Shown: positions 22,703 through 33,615 of the stretch, piece by piece
Numbering within the stretch: position 1 is the first letter of the stretch
Layout: each line of letters opens with the position of its first letter
From: Halichondria panicea
Taxonomy: Eukaryota; Porifera; Demospongiae; Suberitida; Halichondriidae
Length of the DNA: 64,000 nt
NCBI RefSeq assembly: GCF_963675165.1
Contig: NC_087389.1
Span: 3,532,830-3,596,829 of the forward strand
Direction: 5' to 3'
Program-made: the position numbers and the translations under genes
Notes under the pieces: model-generated
Told to the model about the DNA's origin: nothing
The model's input: the letters and a program-made list of their open reading frames with translations, nothing else
Databases searched by the model: none

Positions 22703-23806
22703 AGCTTGGATCTAGAGGACATAATCCGAGTGCCATTCCAGTTTGCCAGAAACAAAGACCACCACCGAAAGTCCGATCCAAACTCCCGTACAGCTGCTTT
22801 GCATAGGTCGAGGTATTGATCATGCGTCGTAAGCAGCTACGACCAGACGGGACCACTTTACAAGCGTGTTGTAGGTAGCCAAGCAACAAGAGCAGGTCCC
22901 GTTTTGTGCAGACCGTTTTTGCACTCCACTGGTTGATCAACAACTGTAGTCTTGCCAGCTTATCTGCCGGTAGCCTAATTTCCATCTTCACCGTATCGAT
23001 CAGGATCCCAAGGAACACCAGGGCTGTTGACGGTCCTTCCGTCTTATGCACGGCGACTGGCATTCCCACTTCCTCGCATACTCTTAGAGCAACTTGCAGC
23101 GCCCCTGCACATTCCGGGGATCCTGCCCTTCCCAAAAACGTCATCTATATCAAGCCATCGGCTAAGGCTGTGAAATTTTTGGGCGCAGACCGTAGCCCGA
23201 ACGGGAGAACCGTATCAATTGTACAGCGACTCTCCTCCCGTACCATTCCCAGCAGAGATTGGTCGTCAGGTGGACCGGGACATTCTGATAGGCACTTTCC
23301 AAATCCATCTTCGCTAGCAAACTTCCCTGTCCCAAATCAAGGATCACATCAACTGCATTATCGATTGAACAATATACCAAAGAGCACAGGTCGGCTCGAA
23401 TGCCTTCGTTCACGCATCCCCCCTCAGGGTGAGAGAGGTCTATTATCAGGTGCCACTTTCCAGGTTGGCTTGACTTGGGGATCACCCAAACGTGGGCATC
23501 TATAGAGCCCTTCGGTAGTGGGCCCACCACCCTTCCTAACCGACATTCCTTCTTCAGATAGCCGGTGACTACAGACGGGTTGACGATAGCAGACTGCATG
23601 TTTTGCTGAGCGCTGCAGCATTTGACTGAATCCCTGTCGAAGCCAATGTGGAAACCCTCCTTGATTCCCTGCACCAAGTATCGAGCAAACTCTTGATCCG
23701 GAGGATCCCACAACATGGACTCCCACTTGTCCGCTTTGAGGGGTGTGTCCACCTGCACCACTAAGGAAATAATAATATTGGTGCCCGCATGCTCATAACC
23801 CGACAT
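22506..23806 (-). pseudogene. Reverse transcriptase of the retroelement, frameshifted at the catalytic motif
   Basis: The first part (23806-23162) has fingers/palm motifs such as WVIPKSSQPGKW and LLAKMDLESAY; the second part (from 23144 downward) has the later motifs, including VFLGILID and the thumb/connection region. Between them, near 23150-23260, reading continues in a third frame and the expected aspartate-pair motif is displaced, with bases apparently missing. The domain would copy the element RNA into DNA. This copy cannot encode an intact enzyme. Confidence 0.8.
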
Positions 23807-23854
23807 TTACAAGAGCACCCCACGTGCTCATACCCAGTATGATACACATAACCT

Positions 23855-24720
23855 TTACTGCCCAACATTTTCCAAAGAGACAGGCAACCACAAGAACACC
23901 ACAACAACACATAACCATACGTACATTAATGGTTTGTAACTAATCGTCTCTAGTGGTGAAGTCTCTACCGGCCCCCGTGGCCGTCCTGGGGAGGGGGGGT
24001 CCCTCACGGCTGCACCTCGGCACTGCTGCTCCCGATGGTGGCCCCCATACTTTGCACATACGTGCTTAAAGCGACAGTAGGGGAGATCGCACTTCCCCTC
24101 ATTCCAGTTAAAACAGGCTCCCCGTATCTTTGTTCTATCCCGGGTCTGCCTTCTTTGGTCGTCGTACTCCCTGGAGAAACCTTGCCCCTGGCCTGTCTTG
24201 CCGACGATAGTAGACGCCAAGGCACAAGCCTGCGAGGCGTGGTCTGTCTCCATGCAGCGCTGGCATGCCCTCCCCTGTTGGTTCTGCATGGCCAGGAACG
24301 ATGTGGAGTATAAAGAACTGTTTACCACCGACCAGTTCACTTTGCGATTGTTGGCTGCCTATTGACGAAACATTGAGTCGTACACCTGCCAGCCTTTTCC
24401 TCCGCACCGACAGGCCTCATGAACCACTAACGTTTGATACGCCCACAGCTCTCGTACCCTATGGGGGTGCTTTTGGGCTACCACACTAGCGTACATTCCA
24501 AAGCACGCGATCCAACTCAGTAGGTCAGGAACCTCCCTGCGAGATGGCCGAGTTCCACCTCCTAGACCCGCCTCCAAACTCTGTCTCCTACCCAACTCCA
24601 CGGAGAAGCTCTGCCATATCCACGTAGTCTCCTTTTTGTATCTTCTTCACTAACTTTGGTGGAACAGGGGGCAGGCCCTTGCTCAGTATAAACGGGGGGT
24701 CTGAGATTACACTGGCCTCC
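23855..24720 (-). pseudogene. Gag-like region of the retroelement with in-frame stop and frame change
   Basis: The downstream part (24340-23855) has a Cys/His cluster, CFNWNEGKCDLPYCRFKHVC followed by further Cys/His, typical of nucleic-acid-binding Gag of DIRS-like elements. The upstream part (24601-24359) is in the same frame and separated from it by a single TAG at 24359-24361. A still earlier segment (about 24720-24600), with a proline-rich GLPPVPPKLVKK motif, is in another frame. Another open frame at 24949-24707 may be the N-terminal part. Confidence 0.7.
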
Positions 24721-24957
24721 TTCGCTTGGCCTCCTTCGCTCCCCCTCCTGGGGTAAGAGTACTGGCGTCAGTCACCTTGGACCCGGCGTCTTCGTCTTTA
24801 TCGTCCCCACCTCCGAACACAGGAACCCTCAGCCTCTCCAAGTCCCCCTCCAGTGGGATCGTTCCCAGTGATGTGCCTGTAAGAGGAGGACAGTTAGCAC
24901 CCTTGCTACGTGACCTACACCCCCAGATCGCCATGATACACCATGACATTCGTCATC

Positions 24958-25330
24958 CCACCCCGGCTCAGAGGAGCTCACCTCAGAGGAACCACATTCC
25001 CCCCTCCCCCGGCTCGGAGGAGCATCCACCCACCATAGGGGCCTACATTTTCCCCCAACTCAGAGGAGCCCCACGGGGGCCATGTCTTACACTTACACCC
25101 CCCCTCGCTCGGAGGAGCATCCATTTTTCCAGCTCCGAGGAGCATCTAAGGGGACCCTGCCCTACATGTATACACCCCAGCTCAGAGGAGCCTCCACGGG
25201 GGCCATGCCGTACACTTTTCACCCACCCCCCCCCCCGCTCAGAGGAGCGTCTATGTTTTCCGCTCCGAAGAGGGGACATTTATACACCCCAGCTCAGAGG
25301 AGCATCCACGGGGACCGCGCCAGAGCTACT
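24958..25330. repeat. Degenerate minisatellite at the 5' side of the retroelement
   Basis: Seven or more imperfect units carry CTCAGAGGAGC (or CTCGGAGGAGC) followed by C-rich sequence with CACGGGGNCC and TACACCCC. Spacing varies from about 40 to 65 bp. On the retroelement sense strand the motif is GCTCCTCTGAG. The long plus-strand open frame here (24726-25601) is a consequence of the repeat. Confidence 0.7.
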
Positions 25331-27425
25331 GCCAGCTCCGACACAATTCGATGACACTGTATACATGTACATTATGCTATACGCTTGGATATTCTACTCT
25401 GAAAACAAACTGACTCCATGCACTGATTCACCTGTACCGCTGGATTCTCCGAGCTTCTCCTTCCCCCCTTTCGTGCTCCCTTCCTCCCGAATTACCTCCC
25501 GTAGCAGGGTCTTCAGCATATCCCGGGTGAATGGGGGTGCTGGTGGAGGAGTATTGTCAGAGCCTTCGTCCATGGTCCAAAGATGGGGAAACGACTGGTA
25601 GATATAGGATTAAAACTGATAGAAACAGCTACTCCACTTTCGGTATGATATCAGACAGATGGTCGCACGTGGCTGGTCATCCTAATACGCATGCGCGGCC
25701 GCAGCCGCATCCCAGGTAACCCCCTTTGCCGTTAACTACGTTTAATTCCATTAAACTACATATAATGTGCACGTATGGAGAAAGGAGAAAAGATACTGAA
25801 GCATAAAGAGGAAAGTAGCTATCCCAGCTAAGCTAAAAGCAATCGTATCACTCAATACTAGTAATAAATGATGCTAACAATACCCAGGAAAGTTAGTATA
25901 ATCATAGTCGAAGCAATGATCCAGAAACGTAAGGTTACAGTAGACTCTCACTATTCCGGCTCTCTGAAGTACGGCCACCTCGATATACTGGCCAAATGGA
26001 TTAGCACGGATTGCTAGCTAGGTTTTTACTGCACAAAACTCGCCCTGAAATGCGGCCACTCACTATTCTGTATACTGGCCAGTACTGGCTGCCCCAAACT
26101 GCTTGTGTGCATGGATCTATGAATTCTGTTCATACAGGGCGTAATGTTTATGAATGTGTTCACTCCCATGCATGCCTCACACTCAATAAGTTCATTGTGA
26201 TCACAGGTTTTAATGTAATTTTATATGTTTATTACAACCGGATATGACGTTTTGTGTGTAGTTTGGCAGATAAAATTGGATTACACTTAATAGAGCAGCA
26301 TATTATAATGATTCATTATTTTCGAGACTGAACCGCAAAATTATTCATCAGATTTGAGGTATATAGGATCGTTTTTAGCTGCGGCTATTTAAAATGTGGC
26401 CACCTCGCTATTCCGGCCAAGCTGCACTGTCCCAAGGGTGGCCTGATTAAAAAGCATATGTTGCGCCGTCATGACCAACCTCCTCTTATCACTCCAATTT
26501 TTCCGACCATGTCCACATGATTTGTGGCATTGCGTATACTTTGCTGTAAATGTTTATGTTTATGTAACAGGCTCTAGGAAAACAGAATATTTGCTCAAAC
26601 AAAGATTTTCGCTATCTCTCTACACCAGATGATAGAGCAAAGCATCGCCTACGCAATGGTATACGTATAGCGTGCACATAGCGCATTAAAAACTCAAAGC
26701 TGTGAAATAGAGAAAGTGCTCCTCTCAATAACTAGTGACTGTTTAGACAAAGTGCTTCGGTAGAATTATGAGAGGTATTAGAAGGACTGTAGATACAATT
26801 ATTACACCTGTTATATATAGCTCAATACTAACATTAGCCTCATTTCCAGGCCGAATTGTCTCTAAATAACGCTATAGGTCGTCAACTAGGCCTGATATTG
26901 AATATATCTGCATGGGCGTGGTTAGGAACTAAAAAACAAAAGCAGTGTTGGTCCTATACCTATTAGATCAGAAATTGATTGCAAAGAGAGTCGCTATACC
27001 ATGTTGAAAACCAGACAAAGACGTTTCTTCTTTCCAACAGAAGCTCGAGAGCCTGGGCCTGTTCTGCCATTGGAGTGAGTGCTTCAGCTTCAGCAAAACA
27101 ATGTATACGTTAATACTTAAGCTTGCCATTGCTAGCTATAGCTAGATAATCTATGGCTAAATGTTTTAGTACTTGAGAGCGCTAAATTACGGTATTAAAC
27201 TTATACAGGGAAATATACAGGGAAATAATAATGACAGGAAATAAAATGTGAGGAACGGTTCCTACCACGCCCAGATACAATCAATACGGCCTGTATTTTT
27301 CAACTTTGTTCTACTAAAGAAAAAACAAGGCTATATACTAAGACCAGAGCCTGTCACATAATTACTAATAAGTTATTAATCACATTCATCGATAAAACTT
27401 AATAATTATATACAATAAAACAATT
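25331..27425. other. Intergenic region before the Roc-COR gene
   Basis: Contains the retroelement flank, the pogo-like element at 25938-26452, and otherwise AT-rich sequence without a recognisable gene. A possible short first exon of the next gene lies at 27001-27074 (ATG, 24 codons, strong GTGAGT donor), but its phase does not match the acceptor at 27434-27435. Confidence 0.5.
25938..26452. mobile_element. Pogo-like element, right end decayed
   Basis: The left end CAGTAGACTCTCACTATTCC is preceded by TA. The interior (GTACGGCCACCTCGATA, GCCACCTCGCTATTCCGGCC) matches the nested element at 63164-63594 in inverse orientation. The right end diverges after TGGCCTGATTAA and lacks the final bases. 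Confidence 0.7.
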
Positions 27426-30109
27426 ATGCTTGCAGAGCGCCTCTACAATGAAGCCTTGAAAGTAGGTTATGTGTCTGTGAACACCTCGAATGTCCTTCTC
27501 TTTGGAATGGCCGGCACCGGAAAGACTTCCACCAAAAATCTAATTTTTGGCCTACCTCCCCCTGAAAAAAGAAACAGTACCCCATTGGCTAATGCAGCAG
27601 AGCGTTTACTTGTTCGTAAAATTCGAAATTTAAGTGGCACCAAAGTTCAAGCGACTCAGGACAGCTGGAAACCTGTCACTGCTGATGAATTAAAGCAGCA
27701 TATAGCCGACTTAGTTCAATCATACGGGAAAAGCATTTTAAGTGCACCGGAAGCCTCGGCTGAGATAGCTACTAAAGTGCAACATATGTCTTTGAAGCCA
27801 GAAACATCTACAACAGATCCTATAGAAATTCATTCTGAAATCAATCCTCCTCTGCATGACGACAAAGCAGCGTCGACTGGGTCAATCATTCATATGCCCT
27901 CACATGTAAAATCTATACCTGACCAACTGCCTTCACATACTACTGTTAGTGAGGGAAAAGAATACGATGACAAGTTTTTACGATACGTGGCTGATCTTGT
28001 CTCAGAAATCCAATCTTTGGTTACTATGACAACTGCTAGGGAAGTGTTTGGTTCGAATTGGTTGTATTTCATTGATAGTGGAGGTCAGCCTCACTTCTAC
28101 AACCTTCTGCCACTTTTCATTCAAGATGTTTCTGTTGCATTGTACGTTTTTCGACTCTCTGACCGACTAGATGATCGTCCATTAGTCGAATACTACAAGG
28201 ATGATGTACCAGTAGGTGATGCGTTTCGATCTAATCTTACGACTGCTGACAACTTCAAGTATTTAGTTCAATCGATTCAATCCCACAACAAAGATTGTAG
28301 GCTGGTTTGCATTGGTACACACTCGGACAAGGCTCACAAGTGCCGAGAAAAGTTAGAAGATAAAAATCGATGTTTATTTGAGCTGCTCCCTGAGAGTATT
28401 GTTGAGAAGTGTCACTTTAACAATGTGTGTGGAACAGAACAGTTGATCTTGTGTATTGACACTCAAGTACTTGGATCTGATCGTAAGAAAACTGCTGATG
28501 CCGTCCGTGAAATTATTCGTGAATGCCCTTGCAAAGAAATCAAGGTACCAATTTGGTGGTACAACCTCGAGATCATTATTGAGAAAATTTCTGTCGAAAA
28601 GGATCAAAAAATTCTCAGCTTTGATCAATGCCAAGTTGTAGCTCTTACTCTACATTTTGAAAAAGATGCCCTCATAGAAGCTTTGAAGTTTTTTCACAAA
28701 CATCACATTTTCCACTTCTATCCTGATGTCCTCCCCAACGTGTTGTTCTGTGACACGCAAGTTCTGTTAGACAAAGTAACAGAACTAGTTGAGTATGCTT
28801 CCTATCTGAGAGATTCTAGTAAGACAGCTTCAGGCCATGGAAAAAAAATTCAGATTCGAGATAGAGGGATTATCACTCTTGACTTCCTGTCCACTTTTCC
28901 TAAGCACTATGTAGATGGTTTGTTTGGACCTGCCCAATTGATTGAGGTTTTTAAACATCTTTTCATTGCCACTCTTTTTGCTGGTCTAACAGAGTACTTC
29001 ATGCCGTCGCTCCTCGGTATACTTTCTGATGATGAGTTAACAATTCTGCGTAAAGCATTGGAGAAGAAATCAACACCTATCTTTATTCAGTTCAAGAATG
29101 GCTGGCCTCGATGTGGTGTATTCTGTTGCCTTCAAGTGTACCTTATTAAAGAATGCCATTGGTCACTTGGGAAGATTTCAAGCAAGAATAAACCAAAGCA
29201 GAATATCGCAAAGATGTACCTCCCAAATAGTCCTCAGTTAGTAACGATTATCGACTCGATAACCTATATTGAGATATATGTGGAATCTAAAGAAATTTCG
29301 ATATGTTCTGAAATACGACGTAATATTTTATCGGGTATTCAGGTTGCTTGTAAAACTCTCCATTATGATAATGAAGAACCAGAGCTTGCATTCTTGTGCC
29401 CAGATTCCATTCAGAAGAAACACACTAGAGTGTTTAATAAAGCTAAGTACAATCGCCATCCTGCCGTTCTTCTAGCTGGTAGTGGCTGGATGAGGTGCAC
29501 ACAGCATGAAGACAATACCCACCCTCTGGAGGAAAAACACAGTGTTTGGATTGTCGATTTAAATCAAGGTGAATACTATTGTTAAGATTAAATGTTCTCT
29601 CATGTGTAGGTATGATTATAATTATAAGGTGCATGCCTATTATTAAAGGTCAGTATTTTACATGCATTGATTCCATAATACTGTAATTGTCACTATAGCT
29701 ACATTCACACCAAATGAATCTATAACTGTACAATGTTTGGTTTATCTGCGCAGGTGCATCACAATCACCTGAGATTGACTACTCCCAGACTGACTGCTCA
29801 AATGCTTACACCACCATGGTTAAATGCAGTGTCAGCCTCAACTATGCCATGTCCAAAGAGCCACTCTCGCTGGCAGCTGCTCTGTTTCGTTGTGGACTAA
29901 TCTCACAAAGTACCCTGAATGAAACCGCAGAGTTGAACGAAACGAAAAGAAATAAAGGGAGTCGATTGTATCGAGCGGTTTTGGACGATATTCATAATTT
30001 TCCTTCAAGATTTTCTGACTTTGTACAAGCTCTGAGGGGTGATAGGATACTGTACAGCGATGTATTAGAAGAACTAGATGGGGTTTTTGAACAGTACATT
30101 CAAGTTTAG
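27426..30109 (+). CDS. Roc-COR GTPase with C-terminal CARD-like domain
   Basis: Likely cytosolic signalling GTPase. The main exon runs from 27426 or 27436 to 29568, and the last exon from 29754 to 30109; the junction is in phase, for about 833 residues if ATG 27426 is used. Visible features: P-loop GMAGTGKTS (residues 27-35), a DSGGQ switch motif (about 217), a THSD base-recognition motif, then a COR-like region with winged-helix character (residues about 370-690). The last exon encodes a helical segment with ALFRCGLIS and FSDFVQAL that resembles a CARD/death-fold. The CAG at 27433-27435 looks like a splice acceptor, so the true N-terminus may lie in an upstream exon. Such Roc-COR proteins are expanded in sponges and cnidarians. 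Which signal it senses is unknown. Confidence 0.8.
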
Positions 30110-31015
30110 TGTTATTTTTTTATTTTTTATACTCTGTTTGCCTATTATAAAGTACAATGTATACATCATTCTCCCCCACTTTGCATCAAATGTTATCATG
30201 CACCGTCAATAATATTGTTGGGTATATCAAAAGTCATAAGATAAAGTTAATGAACCGAGTGTTCAGAAAAAAATGTCAGCGACGCTCCATTAATTATTGG
30301 ACAAGGGGTGTGAAGTTTCTGGATCTGCATGTATTAAAACTTAAAATAATATATGTTGATGTATTTCGCACACATAAGCTATGTGAAACTTGTTACAAGG
30401 TTATTGCCCAGGCCAATTTTTTCTCCCTAATATACCTCATAAGGGAGTGGGTGTAAAGTTGTAGGAGGTGGGTGGGCACAATGATTTGTGAGATAAGGTT
30501 CCACTAAACGCTAATAAAGAATGAAGACAGTGTGATAATGCATTCATTGGTGAATACGAAGACCATCCTCTGTTACCGTGGTTATTTACTCCACTATTCT
30601 AATGCTGGTGCACTCGGATGGACTTTCTGTTATGTAACACTCTCAGCTTCGCGTTGTATGCATCTCGGCATGCACATAGATTAATACACTTCTGTATACA
30701 CGTAGGTGTGTTCTTGAGTAGCCTGGATGAGCACATAGATTAATACACTTCTGTATACACGTAGGTGTGTTCTTGAGTAGCCTGGATGAGCATAGCTGCA
30801 TGCCCATAATCATACTGCCTAAATTTTTCTTGAATCAATAATTAAATTCCTCTAGTGACGTCGACGTACTAGATCGACACATCCTACTTGCTATACAGTT
30901 TTATTTCTGGTAACAGGTCAACCAACATGCATATTTGCATAGCGTGAAACATAAATCATTGCTCCTATATATATGCTATACGGTAAACAAATAGCACCGA
31001 CCAAAACAAACATTG
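30110..31015. other. Convergent intergenic region with a 59-bp tandem duplication
   Basis: It lies between the 3' ends of the Roc-COR gene and the inverted MFS remnant. Apart from the duplication at 30672-30789 I see no gene. The 99-codon open frame at 30157 has no recognisable domain. Confidence 0.5.
30672..30789. repeat. Perfect 59-bp tandem duplication
   Basis: Unit starts GCACATAGATTAATACACTT and ends GTAGCCTGGATGA; it occurs at 30672-30730 and 30731-30789 without a visible mismatch, which indicates a recent event. Confidence 0.85.
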
Positions 31016-31775
31016 TCATTTTTCAATTATTTTTTGTTTATTGATGCTAACAGGCAGACAAGCGACAAACAACACACACCAGAGATACATTAGTCCGAAC
31101 ATGAGAAAGACGAATCTGTAGTCGATAGGGTATCCATAGCCACTCATAGTAGCAGACAAACTGAGGGAAAACATACCTCCTGCCACCACTGGAGCCAACG
31201 ACCTATAGTAAGAGAAATAAGTGATTACATCCAGGGATCTACTCGTACTGGTCGCGGAGGTGGTAGTCGGTAGTAACAACCTCTATACAAAAACAACTTA
31301 CCACATTTAGGCGAAGAAATCTGCATGTTTCGATCAGTATTACAAAATTTAATAACCAGTATAAAGATTACACGTTCAAGGACCCAACAATTATTAACTC
31401 AATCGGAAATGCAGAGAATTCTTGAAACCTTATAGGGATCGAGCACATGTATTGGTATTGACTGTGGGGCCCTCTGAAACGGACAATGATCATTGCACAC
31501 ATTAGTCAATTACCTTCCAAATGAGGTGAGAGAGGTGGCTAGGCCATGGATGGTTCCAAGCTTGCCAAAGGGGGCAGAATTGTTGATGAACAGAATGCTA
31601 CAGCTCATGAGCACCCCAATGCAGACTTGGTTAACGATCAGTGTTAGACACAGGACAAACCACAACAGACCTTTCCTGGACAAAGAACAAGGATATCAGA
31701 GAGTGCAGTCTAGTTTGGTTATTAAATTGTGGTATAGAGAAGGAAATAAATTAGAACAATCTATCTAAACCTTTA

Positions 31776-32024
31776 GGCCACTCCAAGTGATACTCTGGTT
31801 TCTGGTCCACCGCCCGCATCAAATTTTATTCTTGGATTTCTATCTCATTATTTCTACTACGCATGCGCAGAATGGTCCATGTGGTACGATAATGATATTC
31901 ATTTGCAAAATAATGAGTTCATAAGGTGAAATTGATAATGACATAATGAGAAAAGCCGCCCGCCCGCCCGCATGCAATTAGAAAAACTTCAGGACCAGAA
32001 ACCAGAGTGTCACTTGGAGTGGCC
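31776..32024. mobile_element. Harbinger-like MITE with TTA duplication
   Basis: Ends GGCCACTCCAAGTGATACTC and an inverse with one or two changes, extending about 33 bp, flanked by TTA (31773-31775 and 32025-32027). A three-base TWA duplication with GG-starting ends is characteristic of PIF/Harbinger elements. Confidence 0.8.
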
Positions 32025-32118
32025 TTACTTTACAGACTGTGAGCAAACCTTCCTTAGTTAACAATAATGGATAATGGAATTCGGTACGCTCATTGCTTTG
32101 GGGCAAGTTTATTATTAC

Positions 32119-32441
32119 CAAGAGTTTATGATAGAGAGAGAGTATCGAACGTAGGCATACTGTACATCAGATGTATGCGGAGAGTAACGTGACTTCCTGT
32201 ATCTGTCACAAGCTTGGAATTTGCACACTGACCAATCCAAGTGTGGGTGATGTCATCTATCAAGAAAGTAGATTACATCACCCACACTTGGAAGGGTTGA
32301 TAGATTACATCACCCACGCTTGGATTGGTCAGTGTGCAAATTCCAAGCTTGTGACAGATACAGGAAGTCACGTTACTCTCCGCATACATCTGATACACAG
32401 TATGCCTACGTTCGATACTCTCTCTCTATTATAAACTCTTG
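32119..32441. mobile_element. Long palindromic element, 323 bp, with 7-bp duplication
   Basis: Almost the whole element is two inverted arms of about 150 bp, starting CAAGAGTTTATGATAGAGAG, separated by a short asymmetrical centre containing repeated ACATCACCCAC. It is flanked by perfect TTATTAC (32112-32118 and 32442-32448). A single-arm relative is at 47274-47420. Confidence 0.8.
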
Positions 32442-32680
32442 TTATTACATGATCAGTAAACACTGGTGAATTCACCAACTTGAGTCTCGTCTTCAAGTAG
32501 CCATGGTAATAGGAACTCTACCATGAATGGTAGGAAAGGGAACATCATCGTGACGGCAAATGCACCACTAAACTGTGTATATGTGTACGTGTGTGAATGA
32601 AAGGGGGAAAGAGGGGAGAGAATAAAGTCACAGGATATAGTTAATACACGGTTCTATATGCACACTCTAGATCTACTCAC

Positions 32681-32830
32681 CATTGCTATAAAAATTGCAA
32701 AGTACTAAATCTATATCTGCGCTATTTTCTTTGGGATTTTGGGAATCTTGGTCCTGCATTTTGGCCCACAGGCCATACATCTTGGAGGTCTGCTCCTGAA
32801 GTAGCTGAATAAGAATGAGCAGCATCCAAT
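32681..32830 (-). other. Possible fragment: ABC-transporter-like C-terminus or 5' leader of MFS paralogue
   Basis: The minus-strand frame contains TSKMYGLWAKMQDQDSQ, resembling the tail after the nucleotide-binding domain of some ABC half-transporters. It ends at a good donor (GTGAGT at 32680). The same donor is preceded by ATG in another frame, which would fit the start of the deleted MFS paralogue. The two readings compete and neither is proved. Confidence 0.25.
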
Positions 32831-33615
32831 GCCAGTCATCATCCTCCTATCCTACAATGCCTAGTATGGTTTCCTGACCTTTGCTAGTAGTCTAGATCTT
32901 TTTTAGCTTATTTCACACACGATCATTGCCGGATAACTCGGAAAAGCTGAGCTTGAGAGACTAGAGAATGTGGCATGAAGCAGGTAAGTCAAAGCAGAGA
33001 TAATGTCATAATTATGGTTAAAGCTTAATAATAACTCTACATATCTACAGTAATAAATGCTCTATCAGAAGTGCATGTAGATCTATGCAGTATCTACTGA
33101 GTAGATGATAGATCTACCATATTCATGGGAAGCACCTAGATAGCTATAGGACTACCTTTTGTGCAACCCTTTCCATGCATGTACGTATATATGCGATATG
33201 CATGGATAATCAATTAAAAAAAATTCAATTCAATTATTATGACATGCATGAACATGCATGAATGTCGAGAGTAACAAATTCTTTTGCTTAATACGTGATC
33301 TTTTTAAAACAAGCATCCACTATAAATCACAATGTCTATTCTCATTTATTGCATGCAATAATTATCACAGCACTAAAGTGCAGTGGTTCCAATTATCACT
33401 GCATTAATTTTGAATACGTATCTTCAGGTATTATCTCAAGACTTATTGACCTTATTCGTCTTACACTGATGAACATAATCTAAGTGCTATATTCAGTTGT
33501 CATGTGATGAACAGAATCTACATGCTGTATTCAGTTGGCATGTGATTCACATGCCAACTGGCTGATGCATTGCAAATTAGTGCATTGTTCTCTATATTTG
33601 CTAGCATAATTATTA
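32831..33615. other. Intergenic, AT-rich, no gene recognised
   Basis: No coding or RNA feature was recognised. Short near-repeats occur (CATGTGAT with AACAGAATCTA around 33500-33540), and GCATGCATG-type runs. Confidence 0.4.

Larger units (their letters stand above)
21283..24950 (-). mobile_element. DIRS/Ngaro-type tyrosine-recombinase retroelement, degraded
   Basis: On the minus strand, in order: Gag-like zinc-binding region, reverse transcriptase, RNase H, tyrosine recombinase. This order, with a tyrosine recombinase in place of a DDE integrase, defines the DIRS-like order of retrotransposons. No methyltransferase domain was seen, which leans toward Ngaro-type, but this is not decisive. 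Each coding region is broken by a stop or frame change, so the copy is inactive. The sequence is richer in GC than its surroundings. The outer ends are not defined. Confidence 0.85.
31016..32572 (-). pseudogene. Internally deleted MFS transporter paralogue
   Basis: Three exons are visible on the minus strand: an N-terminal exon 32464-32572 with helix 1 (TMMFPFLPFMVEFLLP), and the last two exons 31514-31675 (FINNSAPFGKLGTIHGLAT) and 31016-31202 (ending LPVSINKQK plus three residues and a stop). They correspond in order, and the last two in splice phase, to exons of the MFS gene at 500-6099. The six or seven exons between are absent from the 788 bp separating exon 1 from the penultimate exon, which is mostly two palindromic transposons. 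Joining exon 1 directly to the penultimate exon would break the frame. An ATG immediately before a donor at 32680 could be the original start. Best read as a deletion remnant. Confidence 0.75.

Noticed and set aside
21283-24950. Integrated virus
   Set aside because: Domain order with a tyrosine recombinase, and no envelope or capsid genes of viral type, fits a DIRS/Ngaro retrotransposon.
24958-25330. Possible CRISPR-like array
   Set aside because: Units vary in length and sequence, there are no constant-length spacers, and the context is a eukaryotic retroelement.
24726-25601. 291-codon open frame on the plus strand
   Set aside because: It lies antisense to the retroelement's Gag side and over the minisatellite; the Pro/Ser-rich product is repeat translation, with no domain.
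27426-29585. NACHT or NB-ARC ATPase
   Set aside because: The P-loop is followed by a DSGGQ switch and THSD motif of GTPases and a COR-like region, not by Walker B and sensor motifs of STAND ATPases.
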